Assembly: GCA_030268105.1 (NCBI GenBank)
Contig: BSDZ01000004.1
Location: forward strand, 4,203,001-4,267,000
Origin: Volvox africanus
Lineage: Eukaryota; Chlorophyta; Chlorophyceae; Chlamydomonadales; Volvocaceae
Reading direction: 5' to 3'
DNA: 64,000 nucleotides
Shown here: positions 49,301 through 61,076 of the stretch, piece after piece
Layout of the letters: every line of letters begins with the position of its first letter
Numbering within the stretch: position 1 is the stretch's first letter
Position numbers and translations under genes: made by a program
Notes under the pieces: generated by a model
The model's database searches: none
Told to the model about the DNA's origin: nothing
The model's input: only the letters and a program-made list of their open reading frames with translations

Positions 49301-52300
49301 AGAGGAGCGAAAGCAAATGAGGGGTCAATGAGGGCACATCATCATTAACACGAGCTTTTGGCCAACCTTCAACTCTCCAAGGAAACCCAACCCACTGCAG
49401 CCCCCGCACTAACGCCGTCCTCTGCGGAGTGGCTGAATTTGCCGCAGATGGCCCTGTTACCGGCTTGCTTCTAGTTGGCCTCGCCACAACCCTTGGCAGT
49501 TAGGTTGACTTGCCGATACGGCACCATGACATCATGTACGGACTTCGCTCACCTCTCCGACAGTTCTTTCCAGTTTCGGATACTCTTAGCCCGCTGGCGG
49601 CCTAAATGACCAATTAGCCGCCGACGAACCTCTGGGTGCAATGCGCCCGGCTCCGAGCACATGTCGGTGTCTGCCGCCGCCGACGCGACGGCGGCCACAG
49701 CATCGTCCGCAATCATGCTGCTGCCGTCTCCGGCTACGGCGACGTTTGCAACCAGGTCGACGCCCTCGGCCTCGCTCTCCGCTTCCGGAAGCACCACCAC
49801 GCGCTCCTGGGTTGCTGCCGGGGATACGAGAGCGGCAGGGGATGCAGCGGCGGTGGCAGATACGGCGGAAGTGACAGCCGCTGGGACTGCAGAAGCGGCT
49901 GCTGCTGAGACGGCTGCAGGGGCTGCGGCAGCGGCTGCGGCTGAGACGAAGGCGGCAGAGGCTGCGGCTGCGGCTGCGGTAGAAACGACGGCAGCAGAGG
50001 TAGCGGCCACGGAGGCTGCGGCAGCAGAGGCGGTGGAAGCGGCGGATGTGCTGCGCACTAGCTTGACGCTGTTGGGCACCTGGACTTCCTCGGCGGGGTT
50101 TGGCGGTGACGGCGGCGACAGAGCTGCCGCTGCAACCAGCCCTGGCACGCGCGCATATACAACACCCTCAGGTGTAGTGGCATCGTTCGCCGAGATCTGT
50201 TCCGTACGCGGTAAGGAAGCTGAACTGGCAGCGCTTATTATGCCACCGGGAACCGGGTCTCCTGATTGGGGGCTCAGCGCCGGTGCTGGCGGCGGTGATG
50301 AGGGGAGCTCCGCAAACCTAGCCTCCCTAGAGGTGGTCCCGGTGGCAAAAGTTCCACCTGCAGATGGCGGGGCCTTCAGGAGTGGCGCTACTCCACCGGA
50401 CGGTCCAGTCGCCGCTGCAGCGAGGCCGCCCGCAGCAGCCAACCCCATCAAATAGTCACTGCCCCCGCTGCCGTTGATACCGCCACTATTGCCGTTGTTA
50501 CGAGCACTAAGTATCTTGACGCTGTTCCTGCTCCCGCGGTCGCTATCACCACTGCCTCCAGCGCCAGCGCTCAGGCTGCCACTGGGACTGACAACTTCAT
50601 GCCTCTCATTACCGCTTGGTAATATCTTTATGCTACTACTACGACTGCTAATACGACTGCCAGCGCCACTGCCACTGCCACTGCCGCTGAAACTGCCACT
50701 TGCTCCGGCTGTGGCAAGGAAGCCGGCACCGCCGCTGCGGGCTTCTGCAAAGTTTTCTGTGCTGCCAGGCGCGGCCGCAGCTGCACCGTCAATTTCGACT
50801 GGACCAGGTCCGGTGTGCTCCTGCACCTTTTGCCTGGTCAGTTGGCTGCCGAGGGCTACACTATCGACGGAAACCAGAGAGGCCGAGTTGCCATGTGCGG
50901 CCTCAATATCAGAGATCCCTGTGGTAGGAGTTGTCTGGCCCGAGCTGCGGCGGCTGGAGTGCGTCTCTGAGCCGCTGCGGCTGACAATGCCGTTGCTGCC
51001 GCCATAGCCGCTGCCCTGGCGGCTGGCGGTGGCAGCGGCAGCGGCAGTGACGGCGGCCGCAGCCTCAATGTCAGAGACTCCTGTAGTAGGAGCCGTCTGG
51101 CTCGAGCTGCGGCGGCTGGAGTGCTTTTCAGAGCCGCTGCCACTGACAATGCCATTGCTGCCGCCGTAACCGCCGCTGCCCTGGCGGCTGGCGGTGGCAG
51201 CGGCAGCGGCAGTGACGGCGGCCGCAGCCTCAATGTCAGAGACTCCTGTGATAGGAGCCGTCTGGCTCGAGCTGCGGCGGCTGGAGTGCTTTTCAGAGCC
51301 GCTGCCACTGACAATGCCATTGCTGCCGCCGTAGCCGCCCCTGCCCTGGCGGCTGGCGGTGGCAGCGGCAGCGGCAGTGACGGCGGCCGCAGCCTCAATG
51401 TCAGAGACTCCTGTGGTAGGAGCCGTCTGGCTCGAGCTGCGGCGGCTGGAGTGCTTTTCAGAGCCGCTGCCACTGACAATGCCATTGCTGCCGCCGTAGC
51501 CGCCGCTGCCCTGGCGGCTGGCGGTGGCAGTGGCAGCGGCAGTGACGGCGGCCGCAGCCTCAATGTCAGAGACTCCTGTGGTAGGAGCCGTCTGGCTCGA
51601 GCTGCGGCGGCTGGAGTGCTTTTCAGAGCCGCTGCCACTGACAATGCCATTGCTGCCGCCGTAGCCGCCGCTGCCCTGGCGGCTGGCGGTGGCAGCGGCA
51701 GCGGCAGTGACGGCGGCCGCAGCCTCAATGTCAGAGACTCCTGTAGTAGGAGCCGTCTGGCTCGAGCTGCGGCGGCTGGAGTGCGTCTCTGAGCCGCTGC
51801 CACTGACAATGCCATTGCTGCCGCCGTAACCGCCGCTGCCCTGGCGGCTGGCGGTGGCAGCGGCAGCGGCAGTGACGGCGGCCGCAGCCTCAATGTCAGA
51901 GACTCCTGTAGTAGGAGCCGTCTGGCTCGAGCTGCGGCGGCTGGAGTGCGTCTCTGAGCCGCTGCGGCTGACAATGCCGTTGCTGCCGCCGTAGCCGCTG
52001 CCCTGGCGGCTGGCGGTGGCAGCGGCAGCGGCAGTGACGGCGGCCGCAGCCTCAATGTCAGAGACTCCTGTAGTAGGAGCCGTCTGGCTCGAGCTGCGGC
52101 GGCTGGAGTGCGTCTCTGAGCCGCTGCGGCTGACAATGCCGTTGCTGCCGCCGTAGCCGCTGCCCTGGCGGCTGGCGGTGGCAGCGGCACCGGCAGCGGC
52201 AGTGACGGCGGCCGCAGCCTCAATGTCAGAGACTCCTGTGGTAGGAGCCGTCTGGCTCGAGCTGCGGCGGCTGGAGTGCTTTTCAGAGCCGCTGCCACTG

Positions 52301-53385
52301 ACAATGCCATTGCTGCCGCCGTAACCGCCGCTGCCCTGGCGGCTGGCGGTGGCAGCGGCAGCGGCAGTGACGGCGGCCGCAGCCTCAATGTCAGAGACTC
52401 CTGTGGTAGGAGCCGTCTGGCTCGAGCTGCGGCGGCTGGAGTGCTTCTCTGAGCCGCTGCCGCTGCGGTTGCCACTGCCAATACCGCATCCTTCAGCTGG
52501 AGTACGGAAGCCGGCACCGCTGCTGCGGAGAGAAGTAAGACTAATGCCTTCTCCAAGGCTTTTTGCATGACCTCCGCTGCCAGGCGCGGCCGCAGCTGCA
52601 CCGTCAATTTCGACTGGACCAGGTCCGGTGTGCTCCTGCACGTTTTGCCTGGTCGGTTGGCTGCCGAGGGCTACACTATCGACGGAAACCAGAGAGGCCG
52701 AGTTGCCATGTGCGGCCTCAATGTCAGAGATCCCTGTGGTAGGAGTTGTCTGGCCCGGGCTGCGGCGGCTGGAGTGTTTTTCAGAGCTGCTTCCACTGAC
52801 AATGCCGGCAGGAGCGGGTGGGAGAGCGGCCGCGGTGGCGGCAATGGCAGCGGTGGGAGCGGCAGTGGTGGTGGCGGCTGCGGTGGGAGCAGCGGAAGCA
52901 TCGTCAGCATTGAGTAGAATGCTGACGCTGGAGCGGCTGCTTCCGCTGAGTAGCAAGTTGCTGTCGATGTGGCCTTGGCTGTCGTCTAAGCTCCCGTCAG
53001 TGTCAGAGCCGCGTCGGCTACTAATGGCAGCGCCGCTGTGTGGAGAGTATTCTCCTGGAGGGTCCAACAGCTTGCTGCTCCGCGCAGAAGAAGAGGCGGA
53101 CTGATGCTGGAAAAGTGGTTGAGGAGGTGGCGGCTGGGAAGATCGTGACACAGCTGAGTGGCGGCTGCTGCCGATGCTATGTGCTACACCAGAGAGCGCA
53201 TCGACGGCACTTACGGGGGCGTGGGAAGAGGGAGAGGGAGAGGCGAAGTGATGGGACGCGGTTGTCTGCTCGGGGCTGGGATCCGTGTCGGGCGCAGCAT
53301 TGGCTAGGAAGTCTGCATCCCAGTCCCATGCAAGGCGACGCTTGCGGAGAAAAGACGAGGACGACGAGGACGACGAGGAAGGCAT
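46395..53385 (-). CDS. Rhomboid-family intramembrane serine protease with repeat-rich N-terminal extension, about 1605 aa
   Basis: Rhomboids cleave transmembrane helices with a Ser-His dyad. Minus-strand exons: 53385-49553, 49276-49139, 48642-48396, 48084-48001, 47705-47532, 47190-47059 and 46604-46395; all phases agree. Core landmarks: first helix WLLGTMLLLVMMVGLFFFMAG; QWWRWVTSLFVHQNSMHLAA with the conserved H...N; a helix in LFGFWLILPVWVVAGIAGN; catalytic VGSSGAIFGLLG (Ser ~1450); SHASHVGGFLAG (His ~1511); and a seventh helix LLSALYFVSVLLLLLMLL near the C-terminus. The first exon encodes ~1277 Ser/Ala/Thr-rich residues, including nine 55-residue repeats. It ends at a GTGAGC donor whose phase matches the acceptor just before the first helix. 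If that junction is wrong, the core alone could start at ATG 49275. Reading through the donor after residue 1536 gives a stop at once (Val-TGA, 47053) near a minus-strand TGTAA, so two C-termini are possible. Cell location and substrate are unknown. Confidence 0.78.
46655..46715. repeat. GGCAGGTA octamer repeat in rhomboid intron 6
   Basis: AGGCAGGTAGGCAGGTGG units within the last intron (47058-46605). Confidence 0.7.
46939..46943 (-). promoter_or_regulatory. Minus-strand TGTAA, alternative rhomboid poly(A) signal
   Basis: TTACA on the plus strand is TGTAA on the minus strand. It lies 110 nt after the alternative stop at 47053 and inside the last intron of the seven-helix model. No TGTAA was found just beyond the distal stop at 46395. 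Confidence 0.5.
50768..50960 (-). repeat. Flanking direct repeat, copy 1 (pair at 52584-52780)
   Basis: This ~195-bp segment is almost identical to 52584-52780 on the other side of the nine-unit array. Both encode SDIEAAHGNSASLVSVDSVA and VQEHTGPGPVEIDGAAAAA. The array is thus nested between two copies of a longer repeat. Confidence 0.88.
50945..52455 (-). repeat. Nine tandem ~165-bp coding repeats in the rhomboid N-terminal exon
   Basis: The landmark CTCAATGTCAGAGACTCCTG begins at 51064, 51229, 51394, 51559, 51724, 51889, 52051, 52219 and 52384. Spacing is 165 bp except for one 162 and one 168, so all keep frame. Each unit encodes about 55 residues built as SGSEKHSSRRSSSQTAPTTG, VSDIEAAAAVTAAAAATAS, and RQGSGGYGGSNGIVS. 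Units differ by K/T, G/R and GGY/GY variants. Confidence 0.92.
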
Positions 53386-54956
53386 CGTAGCAAAGGATCT
53401 ACAGGCCAGTACGTAATTGGTAGTCTATCTGATGCTACCCGTTTATCCGGTACCCTAGATGCAGAGTCGGTCGTCGAACGCTCCTCAGCCCTTCCCAGAA
53501 ATGTTATTATAATTATAAATTTATCAATTTGTCGAGGTATTGAATCCACAACAAGTCCCAACAATACTGTTGGTAAAAACGTGCCAGCTATTGTCCAAAA
53601 GGCCGTTTGGGTAGTTTCTGCAACTGCGATTTACTCACGCTCCTACCGATGAATTTAGTAATAATCCTGCATACAACAAATGCACAAGTTAGCCTTGCTG
53701 TTTTTAATTGCGATTGCTAAACCTCTGTCCAACAAGCGCTCGGACGGACCTAGGCTAACAGTGAGTGCGGCGCGGGTTGACAGAGAACACATCAGAGCAA
53801 AGATGGACGCGTGAATCTATGTAAGTAGTTATAGCTGACGTAAACGCAAATCGTAGCAGTAAAACGACAGCAACATCGGATGGCCCACCCGGGGGGTTGA
53901 ACTGGGAAACTCCTTACAGTACTACCGGAAAATTTGTATATGAACAAGAAAAAAATATCATGCCGTTACTGATTACCTGTAACCCCTTAAAGCCGTCGCC
54001 GATCCCCTGTCGGTTACAAGTTCAAGTGCCTCCTGACTTGCAACTGAGCCCTGCTGAAAGGCGCTAAATTTTGATGACGCTCACGGTAACTGAATTGAAT
54101 TAACTGTGCTCAGTCAGCGCTTTTGTTTACCCGTGTTGCAACAAGCGCGGCAAGCGCCCCATGGACTATATCCGACAACTAAGCCAGTCCAACCTAAGGC
54201 TTTGACGAACGCCTATCATTGACTGTACCCGTTCTTTTCTACTACCCCTGAATATTGGCATCACATCCTAAGTCCGTCATTTTGGTAGGTTGTATGCCGT
54301 ATAATGGATCCCACGCGCTTCTGTCGTTAGGTGCAGGCACCTATGCAGGTGATTTGTAATTTATTTGTATCTTGATTTGATCCCTAGTAACTATTGATTT
54401 GTATGTTGTTGCATGTTGGCTTAATGCGTGACGTAAATAAGTAACGGTTTGGTGGCCGCAGCATACATTCGTAACCAAGTTACAGTTTGTCAATAAATAA
54501 ATATCTTATGATGCATCGTCGCTCACCTTCGTCGGGCTCTCTTGCTGTAGACGGTGTGCCGGACATCTTTGGACGCCTTCCACCGCGCTCACCCCTCACT
54601 TCAGCGGTAGGTATAATTATGCTGCTTGCGTGATGGGCTATTTATGAGTGCTACGTGGAGGACAACATTCGTAGTGTTCCCGCGCACCCTATCTTGTTGT
54701 CTCCGACAGTTGACCTATTAATCGTCATTTGGCAGCCCTGGTTGTTGACTATATCAATTCCAGGCATAACACCCTAAATTTTCAGCTGAAAAGTTAGGCC
54801 TAAGGCAAAGTCACAACCCTACTACCTAACATTCTTTCTACCAGGTGGTAAATGTTCCCAATCTTGACCGGCCTGTGCATATCTTATATTTCTGTTGTGC
54901 GATAGGTCGGCCAGCGGACGCCGCCCAACTGCCCAACCTCTCCACTTGTCGGCGCG
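53386..54956. other. Divergent promoter region
   Basis: The 1.57-kb interval lies between the minus-strand rhomboid start and a plus-strand gene start. It is AT-richer than its flanks. ATTATAATTATAAATTTATC near 53507-53526 could supply a TATA-like element for the rhomboid gene. No other element was recognised. Confidence 0.4.
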
Positions 54957-57227
54957 ATGGCCTGGACGGCAAGCGGCACTGTATCACCAGCACCAGCTTC
55001 CATCAGCTCTCATGGCACAAACAACATGCCGTTCCGGCCTCGAGCGAGCAGTATTCCCTGCAATGCTATTCCACCAGTCGATCTGGGTCCTTCCCAGGTC
55101 CTCTCCACTATCATGACGTCCGTCTACGAGTCTAACATCACCGCGGAGCAGTGCTTCTCAACCTATGGTCGGATGCATGCAGCACCGCCGCTGGTGGGCA
55201 TGTCCCACACAGCCGGTCAACCCCATTCCACGTCCGTCGCCTCTGTCTCCGCCGGTATCTTGCAATCCCCAACGCGTCCTGTGCACACCTCTATCGGTCC
55301 GGCCTTCGGTAATCATCTTGGAACTCACCTGCTAAACGATATCAACGGCGTGGACTTCGGCCTGGCGACCTGCCTTGCCACTCCCATGGATCCAGGGCCG
55401 GGTTTGGAGAGGCGTCTCGCACACCAGCTTCCCGCCACCACCACTGCAGCAGCTAGGTGAGACATACGACAGAACATCCCGGTCTTTGAAAGTGGGAACG
55501 CAGTGGGGTATTGAACAACCGAAGTGCAGTGGAAAGGTCCGCACGGGGTCAGTGCAGACAGTACCGCCCTCTTCTATCGGATGGAATTTATGGACGTGGG
55601 CAACCCACGTCCATGGCAGACGCAAGCACGTAACCCATGCAGTAGTCTTGGGAAGGAACGCAGGGGTCCCACGTCAAGACTGCGTCGAAATGTGCGATCT
55701 GACCGTTCAAGTAGGTATGGACCTTCCGTGGGCTGGGGGATAGGCCTGAAGCAGCGGACACGGTAACATGGATGGCCACAAATTGGGGAGCGAGAGAGCG
55801 AGCGATTTTCGCCACCATATCATCGTGGTACGACTTTACAGTGCCACGATGATATGGTGGAGGAAATCCGATGTGCTCTGGCGTGGGTGATGCCTTTCCA
55901 CCTGGCTGGATGGTTCCTTCATTATATAAGGCGGGGCTGGCCGCCGTGGGTCACTTTATACTGGTTCTATGTTTCAACTGGGGATTGCTACTGACCGCCT
56001 GACACGAAACCCCTTCCGCCCCTGTTGCCACTACCGCTGCCGAGTTCTTCAGGAGCGCTGCCTACAAGCTCAGCTCCGCCAATGACATTCTCCAAGAGAC
56101 CAGCCGCTACGGGGACTGGGTGCGGCGTCAGACGCGGCGACGGAAGCTGGAGCGCATGCAGGTGCATTGCGTTTTGGGGTATGTTGGTGGGCAAATGCGG
56201 GGAAGCCTCCTTCCGAATGCAGCACTCTTACAATGGTCATGTGCACCATTTCGGCAGCTGCTGCACTGGCCGCGCTCGCCGCAGTGGCCCTGCGCCATTA
56301 GTGGGACCTTTCGTGGTTTGAAGGCTGAAGGGTTCGGAAATGCAAGAAACCGACCAATTTGAACGGTCAAGTGGGACTGGTCGTGGCCAAGATCTTCGTG
56401 CTGTTCGGTAACCGACTGGGCGTTGGTGTTGGGAATGGCACAGCAGTATGGTTCTCGTTGTCGCTCCAGCTCGCGTAGTCACTTGTGGCTTATACTGCAC
56501 CAACCCATGTTCATTACCCCCTTATCCAGCTTCGCTCAAGCCCCTATGGAAAGAGGGAAGGGGTGGGAGGATTACGGGTTCTGTCACATGAATGGAACGC
56601 CTCCGCGGGTGAGGGGGCGGTTATGGGATAACGGCAGTCCCCGGAAGGAGTGGGTAAAGAAATGGAGGGATGCTTCACACTTGTGTTTATGACTAATTGC
56701 AAGCGCTCTCTCGCTCTAAATCTTACGGCGAACGGATCTATATTCATACGGTCCACTCTACTTGCAGCAACTTTTGGCAGAGCTGGGCGCCAACTCTATG
56801 TTGGGGAAGCTGGTGGATGACACTTTTCTGGATAACGACTCGTTGACACGGCAGCGTTTGGATTGGGGCCAGGACCCGCTCACAGATCGCGGCAGCCGCA
56901 GGATCAGTCGTGGCTACCTCGACCATGAGGTCGATAGCAGTGCAGACCAGAAACTGTCGCGGCAGGAAGCTGCTGTCGGAGCGGACACTAGACCGGGTAT
57001 GGCGCCGGAGACTGCTCGCGACACGGATACAGACGAGTTCTCCGTGCAGTATGCGACGTTCCGGGATGGTAAGTGCGTGGCATAACGACTTACATGCAGC
57101 ACGGACGCTTGGTATAATGCGAGCCGTGGGAGAGAAAGAGGATCATGGTGGACTCCGATTATCGTTGCTGTCCTTTACCGTTTGCTATGTATGAATTGCC
57201 GCCGCAGGTATGGCGCTCGAAAGATGA
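54957..57227 (+). CDS. Unidentified protein, about 309 aa
   Basis: Exons: 54957-55456, 56053-56161, 56768-57068 and 57208-57227; all junctions keep phase. The start is the first Met after an in-frame TAG at ~54903. Residues 1-166 are Ser/Thr/Pro/His-rich and probably disordered. Residues ~168-235 form a charged helical region (AAYKLSSANDILQETSRYGD, WVRRQTRRRKLERMQQLLAE) that could be a short coiled coil. The rest is acidic and polar (KLVDDTFLDNDSLTRQRLDW). No known family was recognised and no membrane segment or signal peptide is visible. The last exon adds only five residues after the split Gly (MALER). A different phase of that exon would give a 23-residue tail but does not match the donor. 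A TGTAA signal follows at 57715. Confidence 0.65.
55812..55860. repeat. Hairpin with 17-bp perfect arms in intron 1
   Basis: CCACCATATCATCGTGG (55812-55828) pairs exactly with 55844-55860. The loop is 15 nt, and pairing continues partly beyond the arms on both sides. It sits in the first intron (55457-56052) of the unidentified gene. It could be a small foldback element or a small-RNA precursor. Confidence 0.75.
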
Positions 57228-57714
57228 CTCTCCGGAAGCTTCATTCGTTGGAGAAACATGCTGGTGAAGGCCACGGAATTTGAATTGCCATCTATTGGTG
57301 TATCGCACATTTCCTGTATCGCACATACATTAAAATCATCAACATCTGGAGCTGTAGTCTCGACGCAATAATGTTTTGTCGATGGAGTTTTAGCACATAG
57401 CATGCGCGTGAGAAAGACATATCGTGATTTAATTTAACTACCGGTGTGGTTTGTCCCACGACACATTTTCACGGGACGACGTTTGGTTCTTTGGTGATTT
57501 CTACATTTTATATCAAGGGCTCACCTGGTTATCGCTTCGTGACACCTTATTTCGTATGTCGTAATTTGGAAAGTCAAAACCTGTTTTTTATTTCGGTGGT
57601 TCAATTTTCCGTTGGACGAACATGTACATCCGTCGGATGATACTCCCCTGAACCAGACAACCTGCATGCCATTTGTTATTACAACTTTTATTTCAATATT
57701 CGTGGCTATAGTTC

Positions 57715-57719
57715 TGTAA
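57715..57719 (+). promoter_or_regulatory. Poly(A) signal TGTAA
   Basis: TGTAA lies 488 nt after the stop of the preceding plus-strand gene. Confidence 0.4.
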
Positions 57720-58239
57720 GTGCTGCCTGTCGCGACGGTCGCTGGCGGCACGCCGGCTCCTGACTAAGACTATTCCTGGCATTTTAGCCAGCTCTGCAAC
57801 AATCCAATGGGATTGAAGACTATATCACTTTTAATCGCATCGGAGATCCGCTTTCTCGGCGGTGAGGACCTAACTGGAGTACCTGTCACGTCCGAACTCC
57901 TTGAAGTGTGGCGACTGCGGTCATACATAGGTCTTTGCCGTTCAACATGCAATATGCATTGCAGCTGGCAGAAATTTAACTTATTCCTTAGTTGGCATCG
58001 CGTGACCCTTCGGTGCATGTCGCGTTAAGTAGCCCAGCTCAGACCGGATCCCTCCCCGCTGCGCATAACCCCGGCCTCGCGAGTATGTTCTCCCACCCGG
58101 CACCTTCCGTCACTCGCGGCTCTTGCATTTCGCCTGGCGCCACTAACAGGAATTGGGCGCAGCAGCTGCAACAACGCACGAGCGGCTGCCTCAAGAAGTG
58201 GTGGCGCCGCTCATCGTAGGTCCCCCTCCCCTCCCCCAG

Positions 58240-60798
58240 TGCCTCCCCCGAAACGCGATTCCCGGCCCTCTGGCACCTCTCAACCACGCCAAGGCGGAGG
58301 AACCCAGCCAACCCGCCGGCAGGGCAGGTCGGATGTTTCAATTGAGGTCCCGGCGAGTCGACCGCCACCCCACAACGCTAAGATCGGTAGCAGCAGCGGC
58401 GGCCGTGAACTGGAGAAGGGGCGACTTGCCACACAGCCAAGGCCGCAGAAGGAACGGCATCAGGAAGAACAACAGCAGCGATTACAGAGAAGGCAACAAG
58501 TGGTCAGTAGCGTATCGTCAGTTCTCAGCCCGGCTCCCACGCAGCAACAGCAGATGGGGACTGTGGCTTTTGCGAAAATGGACTCGACCGCAGTAACGCC
58601 ACCTGCATTGACGCCGAGGGCTCTTCCAGCTGGATATATAATGCACCCGAGTATCAATAACGGCAGTGATGGTGATGGTGATGGTGATGGTGATGGTGAT
58701 GGTGATGGTCATACCAAACAGCAGCGGTTGCCAGCCACAGTCGACACGCTGCTGGGTCTCTTGCTTCATTTGGTGCGGCCTTTGGATGAGGCGGGATTCG
58801 CTTATTGCGCGGTGGGGCGAACTGCTGCGTGGTTACACGGCGTAGCGATGCCGCTGCGCAGCAGACACTACATACGCGGTAGCGCTGACGACAGCAACAG
58901 TAGCAGCAGTGGCAGGAGTGCTGCTGGAGGCGGTCACAACGACAGCAGCCAGGGCAGCACCAGCCGTGGTGGTGGCGGCACAACTTGCAACAGCAGTTGT
59001 GAAGGCGGCGTTCGCGACGGCCTGCCCCATGTGGGGGTTCGCAGTATCTCCATCTCACTACATGACCTCGTGCCGTCGCCGCCGCCGCCGCTGCCGCCGC
59101 CATTGACGACGGCGATAACGACTCATCAGGCCCTTAATACACGGGCGATGCACCCATCGGGAAGGAGAGACGGCGGCGGCGATGGAGGAGGTGGTCAGGA
59201 GGTAGGGGGCGAAGTTCGTCCACAGCAGCAGCAGCAGGCGGTGGTCGATGAGGGCGCTCCTGAGCTTGAGCTGGAGGTTCAGTGGGACCAGATGCAGGTG
59301 AGTGGGGATAGGAGCTAGGGGCAAATGGTAGGGAGAGGCCACTCGTGTCTGGCAGTGATAAAGAGGTCTGGATCCGCGGTGCTGGAAGTGAAGCCCTGAG
59401 GAGAAAGCGCTTTGTATTGAGCCACGGGGCGATTTCTCTCTACCCTTCTAACTTCGCGCGAAATTCGCCACGGTGCTGGTACCCCTGGGGTTTCAGCTGC
59501 TGCGTCTATCATATCACAATGAGCCGTTCGTACCCCTTGATCCTACATCATCTCTGCATACTGCTACTACCGCACGGCTGCGCCTGTGCTGTGCTATGCT
59601 GTGCTGTGAGCTCCAATCCGTGATATTGCTCAGTTTCGCATCATGCTTCTTCTTCTTCCCGCCGCTGTCCGCTGTTTATCCGTTAGGTCTTCATATTGAT
59701 GTTGCTTTTGTTCCGTGTGAACCGTTCCGCTCATTACCAGGACTGAAGCCCCTAGGTAATATAACGCCCACCTACCTTACTGGCACGACCCCACCCGGCC
59801 CTCGTCCCGAAACCAGACGATATACGATTTGTATAAGCAGCAGGGTGCCGGTGCTGGCCCTGGCTGGCTCTGGCGCACCAGTCCTCTGCGGCAGCTACCC
59901 GGGGGCTCTGCATTCTTCACAATGACCGGCCCTGAGGTCATCGCCCGCTCCGGATTCACCACCACCACCACTGCCGCGGCTGCCATTGCCACTGCCACTG
60001 CCACCGCACCTATGGCCACCGAGCCCGCCGGGTCCCCCGTCGCCGCTGCGGACGTCTGCACGAACCCAGAGGCAGCCACAGCTGTTGCCGGCAGAGACGC
60101 CATCTGGAATCGTGGTTCATCTCATGGTCATGGTGATGGTGATGGCAGCAGCGGTGCTCTGGTTTCGTCGGGGCCGGGGGGAACCCCTCCCTTAGATCCG
60201 GATGGCGGCACGTTAGAGGCGGTGCTTGCGCGGGTGACGATTAGCTGCACCTACAACACCACCCTGCGTGCGAGACCCGACAGGTTGCTCATAACGGCTC
60301 GGCCGCCGATGCAGCCGCTATCGACAGGGCCTGGCACCAAACAACTGGCGGCATCGACGCAGGAGCCCGGGGACGGGCGTAACAGTACGGCGGACTGCAG
60401 CAATGCCACTGACGGCATGGCCAGCGGCGTGGTTCGGAGAAGTTTTACCGTTAGCTGTGAAGGGTGCTCAGGAGCCGACCAGCCCCGACTGGCTGTCCTA
60501 ACAGCTTCAACTGGGCCTTACCATCAGGGGAGGGGCGGCGCTCCAAAGGTAAGGGTAGCCGGGTAGATGGGGTTGCCGGAGTTCACAATTGTGCATTTGA
60601 TGCAGCTTCGTCGCGCCTCTGCTGCTGCGTTCCGGTTTTTTCATTCTGCAGGTGTGGTCTCAAGCGTTGCACTCGGTGGCGGTGGAAGCAGAGCGGTCGG
60701 GGGACAGTCAGCTGGCAACGGCGGTGCGAGGCGCGCTCCGAAACCTGCAGCGGGTGCGAACTGAAATGGGAGGAAACCTTTGTAACGTGAATCAGTGA
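58240..60798 (+). CDS. Nucleotidyltransferase-fold-like protein with large insertions (5' end open)
   Basis: Firm exons: 58240-59297, 59817-60548 and 60652-60798; phases agree. The upstream exon is unresolved: all three frames are open over 58030-58215, and the frame that fits the phase has no Met. A globular part (VDTLLGLLLHLVRPLDEAGF, YCAVGRTAAWLHGV, VGVRSISISLHDLVP, ELEVQWDQMQ, TIYDLYKQQ) resembles bacterial-type nucleotidyltransferase folds of the 'G.pYalvGg.A...hG..R.t.DiD' pattern. The usual catalytic Asp pair is not clear, so activity is doubtful. Long Ser/Gly/Gln, Asp-Gly and Ala/Thr-rich inserts separate the motifs. The C-terminus is helical (QALHSVAVEAERSGDSQLAT, RGALRNLQRVRTEMG). 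A 69-nt exon-like segment at 59687-59755 (LHIDVAFVPCEPFRSL) has splice sites but a conflicting phase and was left out. The family call is an inference from pattern only. Confidence 0.5.
58664..58710 (+). repeat. GATGGT hexamer repeat coding Asp-Gly
   Basis: About seven GATGGT units inside the main exon, translated as a (Asp-Gly)n run. A shorter similar run occurs near 60126. Confidence 0.9.
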
Positions 60799-61076
60799 AT
60801 TAAGAAGGGTTCGCTGCACGTGCGCCATGTGCGCCATGGGTGTTAGGTTTAGATTTGCCGTAAGATGGAAAAAGGCTCTGCCGTCTAGCTGAATCGCAAA
60901 TCGTGATATTGTGAGGGCCGTCCTTGGCGGACGATAGGGCCCTTCATTATTACGCAAAGGCTGCATGGCTGGTGGTACGATTGATGTGCGACCTTTCGGA
61001 GCTATAACAACTGGAAAAAAATGATCCAGCAGTAGACATTTGCCCCGCTGCACGGACGGAGGGGTAAGCTGTTGCC

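Noticed and set aside
49641..52607. Long open frames on the plus strand and in a second minus frame over the repeat exon (for example Leu/Pro/Ala repeats)
   Set aside because: They are shadows of the repeat array. Codon composition of the chosen frame, the start and the phase-matching donor favour the Ser/Thr-rich minus frame.
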